NCBI GenBank assembly: GCA_002682825.1
Contig: NOKP01000002.1
Span: 4,942,309 to 5,006,308, forward strand
Source: Neonectria sp. B-13
Lineage: Eukaryota; Ascomycota; Sordariomycetes; Hypocreales; Nectriaceae
DNA length: 64,000 bases
Direction: 5' to 3'
Of the stretch, positions 40,918-52,149 are shown piece by piece. Below the pieces are notes generated by a model. That model had not been told where the DNA came from. It searched no databases and worked only from the letters and a program-made list of their open reading frames with translations. The stretch's first letter is position 1; each line of letters opens with the position of its first letter. The translations under genes were made by a program, and so were the position numbers.

Positions 40918-41931
40918 TTTACATTTTTGATGGTGAGATCTTATATTACTTCACGTTACTTGTCGTTTGTTTGACTTTGTTTTGTAGTGGTATATATAGG
41001 CTGGTTGCGGCCCCATGTCGAGGTGAATGGGAACGGCATTTCGATCACTCGTTCACTGATATTTTTGCTACCATTACATAGTGTGTTGTGGATCACAGTT
41101 TAATTATGCTCATTCAAATACTCGCAGCTGTTCTGATTCCAAGGCTTTGAGTCACTCGCGAAGTCTTACTTGTAGTACGAGATGTGAAGTCAAGCAAGAG
41201 AGGATCCCTTCTCGGCTTACATGGACTTGGTGTAAAGCAAGAAGCCATAGGCGGCAAATGCCTGCTGCAACTTGGCCTGCTGACTGAGCATGCACTGCAA
41301 GCCAGTGCGTAGCCCCTAAACTGTCCGTTCAAAGAGACCACCTTGCAATGCATCGAATGACTGAAGTATCATTATGACCAAATATCATGAATATTGTTGC
41401 TTGCCCCGGAGATCCGTCGTAGCTGGGCCCTTTGGACACCGACTATTGGCCCAGGAAACCAGGGCATAGCTAATGCCAAGGCGAGGCCGAAACTCGGCGC
41501 CCCGCTGCCTCTGTTATCACACCAATAGGCGAGCTCGCCGGTTCTTATCGCCCCCATCAGCCTTGCGGTAAGAGGAACGTCACAGCGTTGAAAGCCGCTA
41601 TGCACCAGTTGTCCTCTTGCTGAGTGGCTGGAAGCGCAGACAAGCTTAACAGCTTCGTGGCTTCTTGCAACGGACAGATCCCCATTGGAGAAATTGAGGC
41701 CACCTCAACCTCTCTCATTTCTACTTCAGGTTCCTGTCCTTCTTCTGGTCTCACTTCCCCCGGACCTTGGGACTTTCCTCCCTGATCTTTGTTTCTGTAT
41801 TCCTCAGACGGGCTAATCGTCTTTGTCTGTTCTGGCCGTCATTGCTTTGAGGCGGCGGTGTCCTTTCCCGTACAGTCCATTCCGAGCTGGTGCACGCCCA
41901 AGCGAGCGCACCCCCACCACCCACCACCATC
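40918..41931. promoter_or_regulatory. Divergent region acyltransferase/LHS1
   Basis: About 1 kb with both promoters. A TATATATA box (40990-40998) lies about 75 bp upstream of the acyltransferase start. An ACGTCA core (41578-41583) about 350 bp before LHS1 resembles the core of HAC1-type unfolded-protein-response elements, and CCAAT/ATTGG boxes are near 41443 and 41522. These sites are candidates only. A C/A-rich leader precedes LHS1. Confidence 0.5.
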
Positions 41932-44900
41932 ATGGCCAACTTTCGAGTGTCGCCATTGATGACGCTCCTCGGAGCCGTCTTCTTCCTCTCGACCAACGTT
42001 TTTGCGGTCGCTGCCGTCTTGGGCGTTGACCTGGGCACCGAGTACATCAAGGCCGCCCTCGTCAAGCCCGGCATCCCTCTCGACATCGTCCTGACGAAGG
42101 ACTCCCGACGAAAAGAGACGTCGGCCGTCGTCTTCAAGCCCTCCCGAAATGGCCCCCAGCCTGGAGAGTTCCCCGAGCGAGCCTACGGCGCTGATGCCAT
42201 GGCTCTCCGCGCACGCTTCCCCGGCGACGTCTACCCGAACCTGAAGACTATTCTAGGCCTCACCGTCGACGAACCCGTGGTCCAAGAGTACGCCTCCCGA
42301 AATCCCGCCCTACAATTGCAGGCCCACGCAACCCGCAACACAGCAATGTTCAAGAGCAAGGCGTTTACGCCTGAGGAGGATGCGTGGATGGTCGAGGAAC
42401 TTCTCGCCATGGAGCTTCAGAGCATTCAGAAGAACGCCGAGGCCACCGCCAACGATGGGTCCTCGGTCCGCTCCATTGTCATCACGGTCCCTCCCTTCTA
42501 CACAATCGAAGAGAAGCGCGCGATCCAGATCGCCGCCGAGCTTGCCGGCCTCAAGGTCCTCAGCCTCATCAGCGACGGCCTTGCCGTCGGGTTGAACTAC
42601 GCTACCAGCCGACAGTTCCCCAGCGTCAGCGAGGGGGCCAAGCCCGAGTACCACCTGGTCTTTGACATGGGCGCTGGCTCTACCAAGGCTACTGTCATGA
42701 AGTTCCAGAGCCAAACTGTCAAGGACATTGGCAAGTTCAACAAGACCGTCCAGGAGGTCCAGGTCTTAGGTGCTGGCTGGGATCGAACCCTCGGCGGAGA
42801 CGCTCTGAACCACCTCATTCTCGACGACATGGTCGCCCAGTTCATCGAGTCCAAGGGCGCTCAGAAGATTTCTGCTACCGCCGAGGATGTCAAGGCTCAT
42901 GGCCGCGCCATTGCCAAGTTATCCAACCAGGTCGAGAAGGCTCGTCATGTCCTGAGTGCCAACCAGAACACTCAAGCCAGCTTTGAGGGTCTCTATGAGG
43001 ACGTTGACTTCAAGTACAAGATCAGCCGCACCGATTTCGAAGAGATGGCTTCAGCACATGCTGAGCGGATTGCTGTCGTTATCAACGACGCCCTCAAGAT
43101 GGCTGGTCTTGATATTGGTGACCTCGACTCCATCATTCTCCACGGTGGCGCTTCGCGAACCCCCTTTGTTCAGAAGGCTCTTGAGAAGATTGTTGGATCC
43201 ACCGATAAGCTCCGGTCCAACGTCAACTCCGACGAGGCTGCCGTTTTTGGTGCAGGCTTCCGCGCTGCTGATCTCAGCCCTAGTTTCCGAGTCAAGGAAA
43301 TCCGGATCTCGGAAGGCGCTTCGTATCCCACTGGGTTGAAGCGCACTGATAGCGGCGACGAGCCTGTACGTCAGCGTCTGTGGAGTGCTATCTCGCCCCA
43401 GGGTGGCTCGAAGGTCGTCACCTTCGACGACAGGGAGGACTTCACCGCCACCATCTACCAACAGATTGGTACCGAGGAGAAGGATGTCAAGACCTTTTCT
43501 ACCAAGAATCTGACTGCAACGGTAGCAGCTATCAAGGAGCAGTACCCTTCATGCGTAGAGTCGGACATCAAGTTCAAGATCGCCATGGAGTTGAGCCGCG
43601 AGAACGGCGAGTTCCAGGTCGCCAAGGCTGTTGTTGAATGCATGGCTGATGCTGCCGAGGAAGGCTTTGTCGATGGCGTTAAGAACCTCTTCGGGTTCGG
43701 AAAGAAGGATCAAAAGGAGCAGAAACCCCTTGGGGATGAAGAGACCGAAGGCTCCGAGGAGGTCATGAAAGAAGATGCCGCCAAGAGCTCATCTGCTTCA
43801 GACGAATCTACTGAGTCCCCGACTACCTCTGAGACCGCTTCTGCCTCTACCGATAATGCTGAAAACACAAAGGCCGATGCCAAGAAGAAGGAGGTTGTCT
43901 TCATCCCTGTCGATGTGGTAGTCGAGAATCTCGGCATCCCTGAGCTCTCGAAGGCAGAGCTTACCAAAATCAAGGATCGTCTCAAGGCCTTTGCTGCTTC
44001 AGACAAGGCGCGCCTCCAGAGGGAGGAGGCCCTGAACCAGCTTGAGGGTTACACGTACAAGGTCAGAGACCTTCTTGAAGGGGAGTCCTTCATTGAGGCA
44101 TCTACCGAGAAAGAGCGAACCAAGCTGGCCAATCTAGCAAGCCAAATCGGAGACTGGCTCTACGACGACGGAGCGGATGCCAGCAAGGACGAGCTCAAGG
44201 CGAAGCTAAAGTCGCTTCAAAGTATCGCCACTCCCATTCAAAAGAGAATCACTGAGGCCGAGAAGCGACCTGCCCTGGTGGCGAACCTGAAGAAGGTTCT
44301 GACTCAGACCGACGAGTTTGTTGTCAAAATCAAGGCTCAAATTGAGGAGCATGAGGCGTGGCACAAGTCTGCCTCTGAGTCCCCATCCTCCAGTGCCACC
44401 GAAGCCCCGTCTGAGAAGCCGACTGGCGACTTTGATGGTCTAGAGGATGAGGACAGTACAGAGGCAACGGCACGCAAGATGGAGGACATTATCAGGGAGA
44501 AGGGACCCGTCCCCTCTCTGTACAAGCTTGAGGACCTGGATGAGATTACGGAGCTCTACGAGTCTACTCTGAAGTGGCTGAACAAGCTGGAGCCTAAGCA
44601 GGCTGCCCTGATTATCACCGATAACCCCGTTCTTCTGATCAAGGACCTTGAGACCAAGACGGCGAAGTTGGAACAGGCAGGCATTTCAGTGGCGGTCAAG
44701 GGTGCTCGGAAGGTGGAGAACGAGGCGAAGAAGGCGAAGAAGGCCGCTGCGGCGGAGAAGAAGAAGAAGCAGAAGAAGAGCAAGGCATCGAACGGAGACG
44801 CTCCGGAGGGGAAGGTCGAGTTCAACGCTGAGGACTTTATGAAGCAGTTCCAGGGCAAGGACGGCGAGGGCCCTTCGGAGCAGGAGATTGAGCAGCTGAT

Positions 44901-44997
44901 CAGGCAGCTGCAGGAAAACCAGAAGAACACGGAGGAGGGCGAGAAGGCTGGCGAGAAGGAGAGCGGCCAGAAGCAGCCACCCCATGATGAGCTATAG
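41932..44997 (+). CDS. LHS1: ER-lumen Hsp70-type chaperone Lhs1 (Grp170/HYOU1 family)
   Basis: Large Hsp70 that acts as nucleotide-exchange factor of Kar2/BiP and as holdase in the ER lumen, supporting translocation and folding. Intronless, 1021 aa. A signal peptide covers about residues 1-28 (LMTLLGAVFFLS, cleavage after FAVAA). The nucleotide-binding domain shows phosphate-1 (LGVDLGTEYIKA), phosphate-2 (DMGAGSTKATVM) and adenosine (HGGASRTPFVQ) motifs. A beta domain is followed by a long acidic Ser/Thr/Glu loop typical of Grp170 and a helical lid with KKEVVFIPV. The C-terminus is HDEL, the fungal ER-retrieval signal. The start was set at the first ATG giving the signal peptide; the frame is open slightly upstream without an ATG. 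OST4 in this window serves the same compartment. Confidence 0.96.
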   Translation: MANFRVSPLMTLLGAVFFLSTNVFAVAAVLGVDLGTEYIKAALVKPGIPLDIVLTKDSRRKETSAVVFKPSRNGPQPGEFPERAYGADAMALRARFPGDVYPNLKTILGLTVDEPVVQEYASRNPALQLQAHATRNTAMFKSKAFTPEEDAWMVEELLAMELQSIQKNAEATANDGSSVRSIVITVPPFYTIEEKRAIQIAAELAGLKVLSLISDGLAVGLNYATSRQFPSVSEGAKPEYHLVFDMGAGSTKATVMKFQSQTVKDIGKFNKTVQEVQVLGAGWDRTLGGDALNHLILDDMVAQFIESKGAQKISATAEDVKAHGRAIAKLSNQVEKARHVLSANQNTQASFEGLYEDVDFKYKISRTDFEEMASAHAERIAVVINDALKMAGLDIGDLDSIILHGGASRTPFVQKALEKIVGSTDKLRSNVNSDEAAVFGAGFRAADLSPSFRVKEIRISEGASYPTGLKRTDSGDEPVRQRLWSAISPQGGSKVVTFDDREDFTATIYQQIGTEEKDVKTFSTKNLTATVAAIKEQYPSCVESDIKFKIAMELSRENGEFQVAKAVVECMADAAEEGFVDGVKNLFGFGKKDQKEQKPLGDEETEGSEEVMKEDAAKSSSASDESTESPTTSETASASTDNAENTKADAKKKEVVFIPVDVVVENLGIPELSKAELTKIKDRLKAFAASDKARLQREEALNQLEGYTYKVRDLLEGESFIEASTEKERTKLANLASQIGDWLYDDGADASKDELKAKLKSLQSIATPIQKRITEAEKRPALVANLKKVLTQTDEFVVKIKAQIEEHEAWHKSASESPSSSATEAPSEKPTGDFDGLEDEDSTEATARKMEDIIREKGPVPSLYKLEDLDEITELYESTLKWLNKLEPKQAALIITDNPVLLIKDLETKTAKLEQAGISVAVKGARKVENEAKKAKKAAAAEKKKKQKKSKASNGDAPEGKVEFNAEDFMKQFQGKDGEGPSEQEIEQLIRQLQENQKNTEEGEKAGEKESGQKQPPHDEL

Positions 44998-46224
44998 AGG
45001 GCGGCGATTGTAAATGTTCCTTAACGGTTTGTTGAGAGAAAAGGTCACGAGCCATTTGTTTGATATTGATACCGAGTTGAGCATGGGATAGATCATGCGA
45101 CGATGTGCTAGACAAGGATGAACTGAAATGATGACATGCTTCGCCGAGGCTGTACGCTGTACGAGCACAATCAATCTACGGAGACGCGAGGCGAGGTTCT
45201 AGAGACAGGCACGCGATCGTTTTCGTACTCGTCAATGTGCCGGTTTGTGTGGTCCAAAGGCAATCGCGAGAAGGGTGTCCCATCTCGTCAACGGCCCGCA
45301 CGGGATCGTGGAGTCATGGAAACATGGAGGCGTGGTCTCGTCCCGGCGCGTGGCTGCTGACAGTCCGGTCGGCCCTTAACCAGGCCATCCGGTCCGTTGC
45401 CGTTCCCGTTCCCGTCGCCGTTCCGGCCGTCTGTGTCTCCGTTAAGCTCGCCTCCCACGATGCCTATTCATTCTGTATCCAGTCGCCTCGTATGGTCTCG
45501 TCATCCCGTGTCCCCAGCATCGAGATACACGGCCCTGGTACACCAGGCAGGAACACCGAAATCTACCTTGTGCATGTGTCCCCCGCGGTTTTTTCTTTGC
45601 TACCGGGACCGCGGGCTGTAATCTGGCATGGCTGATGGCAGAAGGGAGCGTGCAGGCTACGGTATATGTTACCTAGACTTCTGGGGAGGGACAAAGAGTG
45701 CGTCGTGTCGTATCGTGTCGTGTCGTGTCGGCGATGATGCGCTGTGTAAAGGGGACAAAGACAACAATAACAAGGAGAAGCGGGTTTTGTGCCACGGCGG
45801 GCCGCGGTGGTTTGCAGCATCTGGTGTTTATATTGACCTGGTTGTTTTCCCCTGGTGATGCGTTGACAGGTGCCGTGCAGTTGGACGAATCCTCTTCATT
45901 GCTCTTTCCTGTCCTGTCCTTTCCTGGCCTTTCAGGTTAGCCCTCACAGCTGCCTCGTTTCTGGGTGACAGCTGGTAGGGACGTGTTCCATTGACTTCCA
46001 GTTTATTTATTACCTTCTTCTCCTTCTCTTCTCTGCTCTTTTCTTTTCTTGTCCAAACACTGGAAAAGCTGCGTCAGCCAACAACCACTCATCTCTGATT
46101 CACCACCAAGCCTTTTTTCTTCTTCCTAGCAAACTTTGCAAACTTCTGGGGTCCTCAGTTTCCTGCACCTCTCTCTCTCCTCCCCAACTTGACTTACCTT
46201 CTCCGGCCGTACGTCAAACACATC
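44998..46224. other. LHS1 3' flank and protease promoter
   Basis: 1.2 kb. A GTGTC pentamer repeat lies at about 45705-45729. A pyrimidine-rich leader runs from about 46010 to 46200. No gene supported. Confidence 0.5.
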
Positions 46225-47701
46225 ATGCGGCTCCCCATCCTGCTCTTCTCGCTCCTCGCGGGAGCGACTGTTGCCCTCTTACCTCCCGGGCATCGCGGCA
46301 AATCTGCCTCCAAGTTCTCGCTCCCCGTGAGCAAGGGCCAGGGCTCCAAGCGGGACTTTGTGCGGGACTGGGCGGCGGCGAGGCAGAAATGGGGCAAGGG
46401 TATTCCCAAGGACGTCTTGTCGACGTTTTCGCTGCTTGATGACGGTGCGTATTCGACTTTCCATCTGAAGCCCGGGGGCCGTGTGTGCGTATGATGAAAA
46501 CGGAGTGCTAATAATGCCTTCCTATAGATGGCATCGTGGACGTACAACCTCTCGGCAGCGATAACATCTATATTGCCGATGTCCAAGTTGGAAACCCACC
46601 TCAGACGCTGAAGATTGCCATTGACACGGGCTCCGCTGATATGTGAGATGGATCAATACAACATGTTCTGTTTCGGTTCTCGTTACTGACTTTGTAGGTG
46701 GGTGCAATCCTCGGACACGGAGTATATGGCCAATGTGGAGGGCCCCTGGGCACCTCAGTATAAGCCCGAGGCGTCCAACTCGTCTCGCCGCGTCGAAGAT
46801 GCCGAGTGGTATGTCGAGTACAGTAAGCCGCCTGTTCACTGTTATGTTGGCGAATCACATTGCTGATCACGCTGATGAATGAACTCTTTACTGACGGTGC
46901 CTTGCTGCAGTGGATGGAACACACGCCAACGGCATCGTCTACCTTGACACGGTCCGCATGGGCGGCTTCGAGCTCACTGATACGGCCGTCCAGTCGGCCC
47001 AGTTGGTCGCCCCGCGGTTCGAGCGCGAGACAGAGTTGTCGGGCATCATGGGCTTCGCCAAGAGTCTCTCCAGCAACATCGAACCTCCGACGCCGTCCCT
47101 GCTCGACAAGCTGCGCCCGCAACTCGACGCCCCCATCTTTTCCGTCGACCTCCGCCGCAATGCCACGGGTACCTTCGACTTCGGCCACGTCGATACCTCT
47201 CGCGCCAGCGACAACATCACCTGGCTGGACACCAACCCGGCGAGCCCCCACTGGGACGTCACCTTCAACTTGACGGCTTGGGACGGCGCCCGCCGAGTCT
47301 GGTGGGCACACTCCTTCGAGGCCACCATCGATACGGGCACCACACTGCTGTTCCTGCCCGCCTCGCTCGCGGGCATGTACTGGTTCGAAGTCCCCGGGAT
47401 GCGTGTCGACCCTCGTCTCGCCGACGCCTTCACTTTCCCGTGCAACCTAGCCGAGGGCCTGCCGGACCTCATGTTTAAGCTCCCCGGCGACAACGAGCAC
47501 GTGCTGACGATCCCGGGCCCGTACCTCAACTACGGTCCTGTCGACGGCGACCCGGAGTACTGCTGGGGTGGCATGCAGAGCGCTGAGGACCTCGACGTCA
47601 CCATCTTTGGCGACATAATGCTCAAGGCCCTTTTTGTCGTGTTCGATCTCGAGAACCAATGTGTTGGGTTTGCCAACAAGGATCTCGATGACGATGAGTA
47701 G
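46225..47701 (+). CDS. Secreted pepsin-type aspartic protease
   Basis: Four exons: 46225-46444, 46528-46642, 46698-46822 and 46911-47701, give 416 aa. The first 18 or so residues (MRLPILLFSLLAGATVA) are a signal peptide, followed by a basic propeptide. The mature part starts near residue 75 and has catalytic Asp106 in IDTGSADMW and Asp294 in IDTGTTLLF. A flap Tyr lies in VEYMDGTHANG. A Cys pair (FPCNL and PEYCWGG) may form the conserved C-terminal disulfide, and several N-glycosylation sites are present. The C-terminus is acidic (LDDDE) and lacks a GPI signal, so it is probably soluble and extracellular. All introns are 51-88 nt and in phase. Confidence 0.93.
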
Positions 47702-48776
47702 GTTGGTGGAACGACGTCGGAATCGAGACCGGGGTTTTGGAAGGAATGTGAGACGGTCGATTAATCTTTGAAACGCTGTGGGTGAGAAGACTGTCATGTT
47801 AATCAGGGCCATCGAGAGAGAGAGATCGTCAGTGCTGGCTAGTTAGCAAGGGGTAAAAGGGGTTCACCTCTTTGTCTGCTGTCGCATTGTCTCAACCGAG
47901 CCATACCACGACATGTGAAACACGGTTCTCATCAAGAAATGTTCACGCGGTTAAAGGAATCTTGGATGCATTTACCATCATGCTGGAAATGGTATATACA
48001 GTCCTCGCCTTCTTCCCTCCGTCATATTCATTTCAGCCTGCCGCCTTCCGCCCTCCCATTTCACTCCTCATTTGCCCTTACGATGATGCGTCCGTCTCTC
48101 TCGACATTCGTCATCTGTCCAAATCACACTCCCTCCCGTTCAAAAACAAGAAAACATGCCTCCCCAGTCTCCCCGGTCTCCCTGTGACTGCCATCTCCCC
48201 AGATAAAAAAGGCCTTTGTGTAGATTGAAAGGGCAGAAACGAAAGAATGCCCAGCCGTATTAGAAGAATAAGGTAAACCAGGCCGTCATCGAAAAAACGA
48301 AGAGGGAGAAAAACCGCAAATGCTGCCTCTATAACGCCGAGGGCGGGATAAGGTCGCCCAACGAGAGTAAAGGGTATTGAGAGGAGACCAGGGGGCGTTC
48401 ATTGACCCCATCCGCTGCCGCTTTCCATGCCCCAGAAACAACGATTAGATAAAAGATAAATATAAACGAAGGAACAGAACGACCCAGCTAGCCGTGAGCT
48501 GGGCTTCCGTGTCAACTCAGCAGAGCCGTATTCCAAGAACAAGAGTGGTCGTTGACGGCAAACCAATGATGGATTCGGAGGGCGGAGGAAACACTGCGGG
48601 GTTCCATAGGTTCATCCTCTGGCGGTTCATCCTCGCCGGCGTTGCCCAGACTGGCCCCATATGCATAGTCGGATAAAACATTGGTGTACGCGTGCCCTAG
48701 TCAGGTGTCGGACTCGGGCGCCGGACATTTATTGCTCAGCGTCTCCGTCTTTAGTTTTAGCCAAGAGAGAACCAAG
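47702..48776. other. Convergent 3' flanks
   Basis: 1.07 kb between the protease and the coiled-coil gene. Pyrimidine-rich near 48000-48180. No gene supported. Confidence 0.5.
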
Positions 48777-49427
48777 TCAGCGGGGGCCGTCAATCAAGTC
48801 AGCGTGGGTGACGATGTAGTATTCACCTTCACTGGCGCCCGGGGTCGGGGGCATGTTGCCGGCGGAGGGGGCCTGCTGGGTGGCGCGGGCGGTTCCAGGG
48901 CGCGAGCGGGCCTTCTGGTCGTCCTTGGCCGCGGCGTCCAGGGACTGGAATTGCTGATCCTGCTGGTTCTGTTGTTGGACCTGGGGCAGCGGGGTCCGGG
49001 ACTGGGACTGGCTGGGGCGCTTGAGGCGCTCTTCCATCTCGCGAAGGCGCTTCTCGAGGGAAGCGAGTTCCTGGGTGTTTCTGTTGACGTTGCGCTTCCT
49101 AGGAGCCGGGTGGCGAAGGTCAGAACTGACGTCTTAGGGAACGGGTAAAAGGGGGGCAAGGAATCAAGGAAGCCTACTTCTCGGAGACTTGCTGGTCGAG
49201 GTCGGTGAGAGAGTTCTCGATGCGGAAGATGTCCATCAGCTCCTGGGAGAAGGAGCGGGCAATGGTGCTACCGAGGGGGATATCGGTCAGCTCTGGTTCG
49301 GTAGGCAATGGCGCTATTCGAAGACGCCAGAAGGGGAGGGAGGAGAGTGGGAGGGAGGCACGAACGATTGGGGGCGACGGCCGCTGGGCTGCCAGTCGCG
49401 GTCGAGCTCCTCGTCGGTTCGGTCCAT
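48777..49427 (-). CDS. Small coiled-coil protein, function unknown
   Basis: Three exons: 49366-49427, 49178-49267 and 48777-49098, give 157 aa. The first intron (98 nt) has a weak donor GTTCGT but a CTGAC branch site and GTAG acceptor, and the junction keeps frame; the second (79 nt) is GTAGGC...CTAG. The protein has an acidic start (MDRTDEELDRDW), a helix starting TIARSFSQELMDIFRIE, then heptads in LASLEKRLREMEERLK. A Gln-rich middle is followed by a C-terminal EYYIVTHADL motif. I believe similar proteins occur in other Sordariomycetes, but I cannot name the family. A structural or complex-assembly role is only a guess from the coiled coil. Confidence 0.7.
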
Positions 49428-52149
49428 GGCGGCGGGCGATGGAGTACGGGGTGAAGTGCGGGCGGGTATCACGAGAAGAGGAGGAAACAAAAGCTGGAGG
49501 ATAGAATGTTTTGTTTGTGTTGTTGAGACGAGACGGTGAACGAGACAAGGTAGAGGAGAAGAAGGAGGATAAGATTCGAGGTTTGGCGCTGGATAACTCC
49601 AACTTAACTTGTACCCGACCCGACCCAGGAGCGCCAAGGTCCCAGGTCCCTTAAAGCGTAAAGGTACCTAGTCTATCTCTAGGAGGTCTAGTGGAGGTCA
49701 GGTACCGCGACCCCGAGACCAGGCACTGGAGCTACCCACTAGCGGTCCGCCCTTTTGGTGGTTCTGGGCGCCTGTGGAGCCCGCTGGGATGGAAGGGGGG
49801 TGGGCGCTGTAGGGGTGCGGCGCGTCCATGCTATGCCACCAGAAGCTGTACCTAGGGGCGGTTCAGTCCCGTCAGTAATGCGCCGAAATCTCCCCCAGTA
49901 ATTTACGGATGCGTCCAGGACGGCCACTAATGGGAAGTCATAAAGGGGAGAATGCCAAATGGTACTGGCGGGGAATGAAAATGGAGTGTTTCTGCAGGTT
50001 GCAGAGGGAAATGAAACGAGCAGAAGGGAAAGGATTTTCTGTTGTGTCTGAGACAGCCAGCAGCCCGGTTCTTTGTCTGGAGCAGAACCCCGAGTCTAAT
50101 CAAAGGTCATGCAGTCTCACCGCGTGTCATTTCGAGGTTGCGATAATGACTCTCCTGCGTGCGGCGATGGGCAAGTGATTAGAACCTCAGACTCGATAGC
50201 TTTGGAGAGAAACCCCGTTCCAAGCCGAGCCCTCGCAGCAAGCATCCCTAGATTCCCTCCTCCGTATAAACGGGAAAAGCCAGGGGGGCCTACGACCGCA
50301 TGGATCTATCTCCCTTCCCTCCCCCCGCTCTCGTAACCGCGCCCACGGTTGTAATGCACACTCTATTACTCCATGCGTCAGAGACCACTCTCCGGGAAGT
50401 TGTGCTAATAAAAGCCCGTTGGTCAACCGCAAGCAGAGAGAGAGAGAGAGCATTATTGGCCCGTGGGATGTGGCGTCGAAATGGGGAGCGTCCAGCCAAC
50501 CCCGGCTTTCACCACTAACTCGCTTATCCCTTGAAGATGACGGAAACGGGCTTGTTGGTCGCAATGAGAATGCATAGAAAGAGAAAGAAGGAGAAATGCA
50601 TGAAATATCTATTTCCCCCCCCCCCCCGTGTTTCGTTTCGTTGCCCTCGCCAGGGTGAGCCCGGCGCGGTCACGGCCGTCCCCGTCATCTGCCAACCCAT
50701 ATCCGTCCCCATCACTATCCGTACCCATGCCCGTTTCTCGTTTTCCGCTTTCAGTCACCTGTCATCATCATCGTCGCCATATCGCTTCCCGTGACAGATG
50801 ACACCCCCTTCCTCAGCCTATGATTCCTCTTTCCCAATCTCCTAACTTGCCCACCCGGACATTTGCCCAAGACGGCTCGGCACTGCCTATCACCATTCGT
50901 CTAAGATATGTACCCAATGAAAAAGGCGAAATGGGGGAGAAAGGGGGCGTGTGGGCGGATGACATCAATCTTAATTTGCCTTCTGATGGGGACCCTGGCC
51001 CTTTCACTTCCCACGCAACCACTCCCGTGCATACTATGTAGTACTTCGTGTACAATCTGGTATTAATACTGTAGTATGTAAATTTCCAGTGCTGCATGGA
51101 GTTAATTAACATCTGTTCCACGCCGGTCTTGTGGCAGATTGCCTCCTGTTTGGTCTTAGACTTGTAGATCATCACCAGCAACACCACAGCACACACAAGA
51201 AACAAAAAGAGGCACGCGCCATCTATTACAGGTACTATAAGGCTAAAACCCCCTTAGTCGGGTTCCGCAGCCCGGGTCCCGCACTCGCCCATCTCCCCCA
51301 AAGGATCCCAAACCGATCGATCCTGCGCGCTGCACGCCTGCACTGACTGATTGATGGACGCTGGGGGGGTTTCATGGTCATGCCGTCATCCATGAAAGAT
51401 AGATAGAGAGCAAGGGTTGCTTTTTCTTTCTCGGGAAGTATGTCGTGTGTGCTTCTTCTATCTAACTTAATCCTATGTTGTACGAAAACCCTTCTATCTA
51501 TGCCATGGGCCTGTCGCATCAATCTCCTCACATGATCTGCCTCTTACACCAGCTCAGGCAATGTCTAGTTGGACTTGCATGCATACTGCAACCTTGCGGC
51601 TGTTCGCAGCGGCCTCGACTTTCATGTACCCCAGTCGGTGGTCTAGGGTACGGTCCTCGCAAAATGAGGTAATGAACTGTGCTGGTCAAGTGCATGATTG
51701 ATGCAGTAATTCCAGTCTACTAGGCACCTGGGTAGGTAAGCACAAGGTAGGCATTGGCATGTAGACTGGAAATGACCTGACTTACACGTTCAACAATGTG
51801 AACATGTCTCTAGAGTCTTAATAATCCTTCAAATCTACCCCAACAATAACAATAAACTTACATTCCAATCTATAAAACGATAACCCTCCAGTAAATACAA
51901 TACTTACCGACAACTCTTAAACCTCCATTCCTTCGCTGTTAGGATATGAAAACCAAAATACACCAAATGCCAACCAATACTTGTCCCATTCACATTTTGC
52001 CGCCATCATCTCACAGCCGCGACTCGCACCGCCGTTCCGCCTTGATGCAATCCTGATTATTTATCACACGCAGGCCGTCGGGTCTTGACCACGTGCCCTT
52101 CCTTCCGATGATGTTAGATCCGAGTCTATACAACAAGTCGATTCAACCA
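49428..52149. other. Long gene-poor interval
   Basis: 2.7 kb without a supported gene. It contains a GA tract (about 50435-50451), a run of C (50617-50629) and several short frames with random composition. The last 350 bases are AT-rich with many TAAACT/ATAC patches. It may hold the promoter of the coiled-coil gene and degraded sequence. Confidence 0.5.
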
